DNA from: Plasmopara viticola
Taxonomy: Eukaryota > Oomycota > Peronosporomycetes > Peronosporales > Peronosporaceae
Direction of reading: 5' to 3'
Assembly (NCBI GenBank): GCA_001695595.3
Contig: MBPM02000174.1
Location: forward strand, 1 to 64,000
Length of the DNA: 64,000 nucleotides
Shown: one piece after another, positions 58,408 to 64,000 of the stretch
How positions within the stretch are numbered: position 1 is the stretch's first letter
How the letters are laid out: the number at the start of each line of letters is the position of its first letter
Notes under the pieces: generated by a model
What the model was told of the DNA's origin: nothing
The model's input: the letters and a program-made list of their open reading frames with translations, nothing else
Databases searched by the model: none
Program-made: the position numbers and the translations under genes

Positions 58408-60822
58408 CTAATGCTGTGTGTCCTTTGTTGCTGACTTGGTCTTGATTCCGGTGGCTTCGCGCAGATACTTAAGCATCTTGGTCCCAACTGCCTTCGTCAG
58501 CATATCTGCAAGCTGACTCTTCGTGTCGATATATTCGATCTTCAACAGTCCTTCTTGAACGTTCTCACGAATAAAGTGGTGCTTGATGTCCACATGCTTC
58601 GTCCTAGCATGGTATCCGGCGTTATTGGCTAACGCAATCGCACCCTGGTTGTCTTCCCAAACCTGTGTGCCTTCAACTTGCTCGTGACCCATGTCCTTTA
58701 GCATTGCCCGCGTCCAAAGAACTTCTTGTGTGCATAAGCTAAGAGCCATATACTCAGCTTCCGCTGAGCTCAGCGCAACTGTCCGCTGGTACTTCGACTT
58801 GAATATTACTGGTGCGCTTGCAATCATGACCATAATTCCCGAGACCGAGCGTCTGTCATCCGTGTTGCTGCCCCAATCTGCATCCTTGATCGTAACGCTT
58901 CTAGTTCCTCGGTAGACGATACCGATTTGACGCGTGGTCTTCAGATACCGTACTACTCGAATTGCTGCGCTCCAATGTTGTAGTCCTGGGTTCTCCAGAA
59001 AACGTGATAGCTGCGTCACCACGTAAGCAATATCAGGCCGAGTGCATGTCGTTATGTACAGCAAGCATCCAATCAAAGAGCGATAAGGCTTTGATCGCAT
59101 TGTCGACCGTCCCTCTTCCGTTGTGGGTGACTGCTTTGACGACAGCTTCAATCCTGATACGCAAGGGTTTTCAACACTTTTGGCATCTTGTTGACCGAAT
59201 CGCTTGACCACGTCATCGATGTAGCGAGTCTGTTTGATCATCAAAATTCCAGCTGACCTGTCGTGATCAATTTCCATACCCAAAATAAATTCCGCCTGAC
59301 CAAGCTCCTTCATCTTGAAAGCATTCTTGAGTACTCCCTTTACTTGATTTAATTCTTTGCTGCTTCTTGCTGCGATAATCATGTCGTCCACATATAGTCC
59401 AACGTAAGCAAAACCTTCTTTAGTTCTCTTGACATAAACACATTGATCTGCTCCGCAACTCTTAAAGCCATTCCTGATGAAGACACGATGTATTGTCGTG
59501 TTCCAGGCACTCCCTGCTTGCTTAAGTCCGTAAATAGCCTTGTTTAGTTGACATATGTTTCCTTGAGCATTGTCGACACCAAGCGGAACTTCCATAAAAA
59601 TGTTGTCCGTCAACACGCTATTAAGAAAAGCCGTGTCGACGTCCAGCTGTTCCATTTGATAGCCACATTCAACACATACCGCGAGAATTATTCGGATCGA
59701 ATTCATGTTGGCAACCGGGGAATATGTCTCGAAAAAATCAACGCCATACTTCTGCTTGAAACCTTTCGCGACTAGTCGTGCCTTGTATCGCACGATAGCG
59801 CCATTCTGATCACGCTTTTTGGCAAATACCCATCGTGATCCAATTGTGCGTCCAGTCTCCCCTCGTGGCTGCAATGTCCACGTTTTATTCTCTTCGTGAG
59901 AACGAAGCTCAGCATCCATTGCTTCACGCCATTTCATTGCATCGTCGCTTGCCATTGCTTGAGTATAAGTAGTCGGTGAGTCCAAATCATCGTCAATATT
60001 CACAGCGTAGGCAAGAAAGGCTTCCGCAATTAGTCCATCTTCGTCAATCCTAGCACGCTTTGGAGTCGGTGGGCCCTCACTTCCTTCTGTTGACTCTCCA
60101 CCATCGGAACCGTTTCTTAGCATTAGCACTGGCTCACGTCTTACTCGTGTTCGCTCCAATTCAGGCCGAAACACCAAACGATCTTCTTGTTGCACTTGGG
60201 AAGGTTGATGATACTCCGTTAGCTCAAGCCCGTTTCGTACAGGGCTCTCAGAAGGCATTAGCCGCTGTACAACGGCGCTTGGCGTACGATTTACATCCTC
60301 CATATTGACATCCTCGACTGTCTCTTCGACAGCTCCCATGGGATCGTCCGGAACTGACTGTCGATCCACTTGATGCTGAACATTGACTTCATCACCATCC
60401 TTAACTACTTGAACAATTGTTTTCGGCTTAAGCTCTTGCGTGTCGTAGATGCCGCCCACCTCACGCTCATCCAACTTTACAGAGCGGGTCACTTTAATCT
60501 TAGCATTTTCCAAGTCAAACACGCGATAGCCCTTGACATTCTCTGCATAGCCAAGAAACATACACTTGAAACTCTTGGGTTCCAGTTTGGTCCGTTTCAC
60601 ATCGTCAATATGAGCGTAGCCTTGCGAACCAAATACGCGCAGGTGATCCATTCGAGGCTTCATTTTGAAAACTAGCTCATACGGCGTGGTGTCAGGATGG
60701 ACCGTATTGCTGGAGCGATTAATTAAATAAACCGCTGTATTTACCGCTTCCGCCCACCATTCCGTCGATACGCTCTTGTAGTGTAACATGCTGCGGGCTT
60801 TCTCCATAATTGTCCTGTTCAT
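58408..60822 (-). pseudogene. pol: Copia-4 pol: integrase C-terminus, RT and RNase H
   Basis: 804 codons open to the natural stop. It begins at MNRTIMEKARSM just after the integrase Glu, so the first Met is internal. It then has WWAEAVNTAVYLINRSSNT, the acidic linker, WVFAKKRDQNGAIVRYKARL, LDVDTAFLNSVLTDN, YGLKQAGSAWN and the catalytic YVDD at 477-480. RNase H follows with DADWGSNTDDRRS, SSAEAEYMAL and WEDNQGAIALAN, then SQLADMLTKAVGTKM. A short in-frame deletion shortens the stretch just before DADWG compared with Copia-3. RT and RNase H motifs all look functional. Confidence 0.87.
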
Positions 60823-61010
60823 ACGCTCCGCTACTCCGTTCTGCTGCGGGCTGTATGGGACGGAGCGCTGGTGTCATATTCCTGCCATTTTCTTGTTTAC
60901 GAACTCGGTTCCGTTGTCGGATCGCAAACATCTTAGTCGTGCACCCCACTGGTTTTCGTATAATGTCAGAAACTCCTTGAACTTGCCAGCAACTTCACTC
61001 TTGCTCTTGA

Positions 61011-62474
61011 TCAGAAAAATTGCAACATATCGTGAAAGTCATCCACAAACGTGAGAATGTATTTGGCACCACCCTTCGAGATAGTTCGCATTGGCCCCAT
61101 GACATCTGTGTGAACACGCTCCAACACACGTGTCGTCTTTGTCATTGAACGAGACGGAAACACCGTGATCGTCTGCTTGCCCTTCAAACACCCGGCACAC
61201 AATTTTTCCACACTTTGCTTGATAATTGGGATACCATTAGTCAATCGCTGTGTCCTGATCAGCGCATCCTTGATGGGGTGCCCCATGCGTGCATGCCAAA
61301 GCTCCCACTGATTGTCAGCCCCGGTACATTCAACGAGACATGCTTCTTCTTGCTCACAGTCAAGAAAATACGACTTTCCAACTTTTGTGCCCGACGCAAT
61401 TGCTTGCTTCTTGTTCCAAATGACACATGACGAACGCGAGAATTCCACACTCATGCCACGCTCTGCCAACTTGCCAACTGACAGCAACCTTCTGTCGAGT
61501 CCGGGAATGTGCAGAACTTCAACCATGCGAATCCTCATTCCGTTCAAACCAGTCAATTTTACCGTGCCGGCTCCTTTGACAAACAACTTCTTCCCGTCTG
61601 CAATCGTAACTTCGATGCTAGCTTCTAGGCCCTTGTAATCAAACAAGTCCTTCCTGTGTGGGGTCATGTGGGAAGTTGCTCCACTGTCAATCAGCCATCC
61701 TGATGACTTCCCTTCACCAACAGCAAACACCGTGTCGTCGCTGTTGAATCTTTTACCGGCCGGGCAGTTCCGCTTTATGTGTCCAAACTGGTCACAGTTG
61801 AAGCACTTGCCCTTGAATCCGCCGTTTTTGCGTGGAGGACCACCCTTTCGTCCATTGTCCCGTCCACCTTTTAATCTTCTAGCATTTCCATTTCCATTTA
61901 CGCGAAACGCTTTCTCTGTAGCTTCTTTCCTCTGCAGCTTCTCCGACTCTTTGAGCAGCTTCTCCTTGACTTCTATCAACGAAATGTCCCTTGCATTTTC
62001 AACAATCGACGAAATCAAGTCGTACTCCGAAGGTAGACTGCTGAGAAGTACCACCAGCTGGCGTGATTCATCAATTTGCTCTCCCGTAGTCTGTAGTCCC
62101 ACTACTAGCTCGTCAAAAGAGTCCAGATGCTCTGCCATGCTTGTTCCACTTTCCATCTTGAACTCATGTAGACGATGAGTCATCACAACACGATTGTGAA
62201 GAGTCGAGCGATTGTAGAAATCGCGGAGGGTTCCCCACGCCTCCATAGCACGCGTAGCCGACCGAATCTTGGTCTGGTGCTGGATCTCAACGCCTTGAGC
62301 AATGATGCCTAGCGCCTTGGCATCATTAACCAGCCACGCCTCCGTGACGTCCTTCTCTTCCTTGACGCCCATGATGTGTCCCAGGAGACCCTTCCGCGCC
62401 AGGGTCATCCTCATGTTAAACTCCCAGTGGTAATAGTTACCACTTCCTAGGAGGACTTCGGTGCGCTTGTTCAT
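61011..62474 (-). pseudogene. gag-pol: Copia-4 gag, protease and integrase N-terminus
   Basis: 487 codons from the gag ATG, 42 bp after the 5' LTR. Gag blocks as in Copia-2; CCHC zinc knuckle Cys224, Cys227, His232, Cys237; protease Asp-Ser-Gly with Asp263 intact; HARMGHP and CAGCLKGK; integrase HTDVMGPM. Loss of one A in an A-run at about 61035 shifts the frame after FVDDF. Between this point and the next frame (60823-61010) an 18-bp deletion at about 60874 shortens the integrase D-35-E spacing to D-29-E. Confidence 0.87.
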
Positions 62475-62516
62475 ATTGGGCGAGAACGTTGCTTGAGCTT
62501 GTTGCGGCTGTTAACC

Positions 62517-62662
62517 TGTTGAGAAGAAAGTAAAAACCGAAGTGATTATATTTATCCTGACCAATGAACGGCTACCATATGTAATTACTAATTGTGACGT
62601 ACTTGTAATTACTTTGAAGCCATCCACCTGTTCAACATGCATTCAGCGGTGTAATGTTAACA
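62517..62662 (-). repeat. 5' LTR of Copia-4
   Basis: 146 bp; one difference from the partner LTR (ATTACTTTGAAG against ATTACTGTGAAG). It is followed on the minus strand by GGTTAACAGCCGC, the place where a primer site should lie; it resembles the Copia-1 site only in part. Confidence 0.92.
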
Positions 62663-63837
62663 GTTTTGCTCATTGCTCATTAAATTATAGGTTTTACATA
62701 GTGGCGTTAATGAACGGAATCCGTCAGATACAAACACATCGCAAATGACAAGAAAGTGTAATTTTCAGCTACTGAGGTGCCATCAAATTCGCGATGGATT
62801 TGGATGCTGGTAAAAATTCAAGAAAATGACAGGATTTACCGCTCGAAGAGGAGACACCGCATACATATTCATCACAACGCAACTTGCTTCGAGACTTTGA
62901 AATCAACTTTGCTTGGTTGTCTACTCCTCGATAAGACCATGAAGTTTACTGCTTTCGCCGTCGCTGCTGCAATTGCCGTTGCAAACTATGCCGCTGCTGA
63001 CCAAAATGCACTGCGGTCAGCAGCTATGCCTACAGAGGCAGCACCTGCTGCAGGTAAGGGTCCAGAAGGCAATAAGAAGGAATTCTGGGGCTGGGGAGGG
63101 CCTTGGGGTAGACTCGGATGGGGTTGTGGCTGGGGCGGAGGCTTAGGTGGTGGCTGGGGTGGAGGCTGGGGTGGAGGCTGGTGGTAGATCTGGGTCGACG
63201 TATCCGACTTACAATATCGTACCCTCACTCAATTATTTGATGCTCGGATTTCATCTACTGCTAGATATGACACCACGCTGCTTCTGATGCTGTCGTTTCC
63301 GTTTTAAAGAATAAAATTAGTCAATTCGAAGGTCTTTTGTCGTAGTTGTTGATCTATGCTTTTTACGAGTCTGTTGTTACTGCAGTTGGGATAGAATTAT
63401 TGTTTTGCCCTGATTCCTTTCTCCTGATTGTATAGGTGTTTAGTAGTGAAAACAATTTAAGTAAATGAAATATCGAAGGTCATAACAGCGAATACTGACC
63501 GTAAAATTTAGTACAGGATATGACTTTTGACATGTCCCGACCGACATTCAAGACTTACTGACACAAAAAAGGAAGCTGATAGCAAAAAGTGGATGTATGA
63601 TGATAAAGGTGTGTCTTTCTGGACAGCTTTTTCTCACAGCACTTTAATGAGTTATTGAGAGTCTAAACGCAGTGGACTTGAGAATCCTATACTTAAAAGA
63701 ATCTAACTTTTCATCAAGAAAAAGGAGATCGAAGTACAGGCACTGAGTAAGACAACGCCATCACCCGTCATAGTGTTTTTGAAAGTAAAGTATGGTTATA
63801 AGCTCAATTTCCAGAATCAATCATATTTAGATGGATA
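62663..63837 (+). repeat. Tandem gene array, block C2 (copy 37)
   Basis: Continues block C1 after Copia-4. Copy 37 is followed by 3' region and spacer (63188-63837) with no gene, which ends abruptly at ATGGATAA where copia sequence begins. Confidence 0.93.
62939..63187 (+). CDS. Copy 37: GW-rich secreted protein with a cysteine
   Basis: 82 residues with G58R and G63C. This is the only copy with a Cys, placed in the Gly/Trp tail where it could form intermolecular disulfides. The leader ends ATAAGACCATG, like the diverged block B2 copies. Copia-4 lies about 275 bp upstream of the start, near the candidate initiator. AATAAA is present in a variant context (AATAAAATTAGTC). Confidence 0.83.
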   Translation: MKFTAFAVAAAIAVANYAAADQNALRSAAMPTEAAPAAGKGPEGNKKEFWGWGGPWGRLGWGCGWGGGLGGGWGGGWGGGWW

Positions 63838-64000
63838 ATACGTTGAAGCGATGGCGGCCCCCGACGCTCCACAATGGAAGGGAGCTATTCGTGCTGAGAT
63901 TCGGTCGCATGTGCGGAGCCACACGTGGAACATGGTGCGACGACCTCAAGGAAACAAGGTGATCGGATGCAAATGAATATTCGCGAAGAAGTACGACGAG
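63838..64000 (+). mobile_element. pol: Truncated relative of Copia-1 (RT fragment), runs off the window
   Basis: About 160 bp matching Copia-1 at roughly 19568-19730, the RT N-terminal region (EAMAAPDAPQWK to FAKKYDE), with about ten substitutions. One changes a conserved Trp codon (TGG) to TGA at 63974-63976. There is no LTR at this end; the fragment starts inside pol, joined directly to array spacer. The right end is outside the window. Confidence 0.8.

Larger units (their letters stand above)
58249..62662 (-). mobile_element. Copia-4, young Ty1/copia LTR retrotransposon
   Basis: A 4414-bp element with 146-bp LTRs differing at one position and a clean 5-bp duplication GTTTT (58244-58248 and 62663-62667). 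It lies in the spacer upstream of copy 37, within the ATTGTTTTGCTCATT stretch next to the candidate initiator. The interior closely matches Copia-2. It has one frameshift and an 18-bp deletion, both in the integrase, so it is close to intact but probably not autonomous as it reads here. Confidence 0.95.

Noticed and set aside
1..64000. tRNA, rRNA, riboswitch or bacterial regulatory sites
   Set aside because: None seen; the content is eukaryotic and no RNA-gene signature was recognised by eye.

Overview
The window looks like oomycete nuclear DNA, most likely Phytophthora or a close relative. This rests on short, apparently intron-less genes for small secreted proteins, an oomycete-style GCTCATT initiator-like motif upstream of them, and several Ty1/copia retrotransposons nested in a gene-poor repeated region. 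The species is inferred, not proven. I see no tRNA, rRNA, CRISPR or bacterial-type operon.

The core is a tandem array with a unit of about 1.2 kb. Each unit carries one small gene for an 82-residue secreted protein: a 20-residue signal peptide, a short hydrophilic linker and a Gly/Trp-rich tail with a Trp or Leu every fourth residue. I count 37 copies. Thirty-four have an intact 82-codon frame, and 21 of those encode exactly the same protein. Copies 1 and 2 (left edge) and copy 26 are broken. Copies 1-32 lie on the minus strand (1-53.4 kb) and copies 33-37 on the plus strand (53.6-63.8 kb), with a head-to-head inversion at about 53.43-53.60 kb. A second, smaller inversion sits at 34.09 kb and forms a long imperfect palindrome.

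Four LTR-bounded copia elements interrupt the array. Copia-1 (16604-21296, plus strand) has identical 180-bp LTRs and a TAGAC target duplication, and splits copy 14 from its upstream region. Copia-2 (34515-38918), Copia-3 (41582-46017) and Copia-4 (58249-62662) are on the minus strand and share a 146-bp LTR family. LTR differences within each element (0, 3, 10 and 1 for elements 1-4) suggest ages in the order 1 < 4 < 2 < 3. Only Copia-1 and Copia-4 keep target duplications; Copia-2 and Copia-3 sit at rearranged junctions. All four have damaged gag-pol frames. A truncated relative of Copia-1 begins at about 63838 and runs off the window.

Two other short insertions do not belong to the array: a GC-rich 295-bp piece at 46176-46470 and an exon-like 170-bp piece at the inversion junction (53433-53602). 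Copies 27-32, next to that junction, are the most diverged and show a higher-order repeat pattern. Copies 3-24 are strongly homogenised. The simplest reading is a recently expanded, concertedly evolving dosage array for one abundant secreted Gly/Trp-rich protein, remodelled by copia insertion and recombination.
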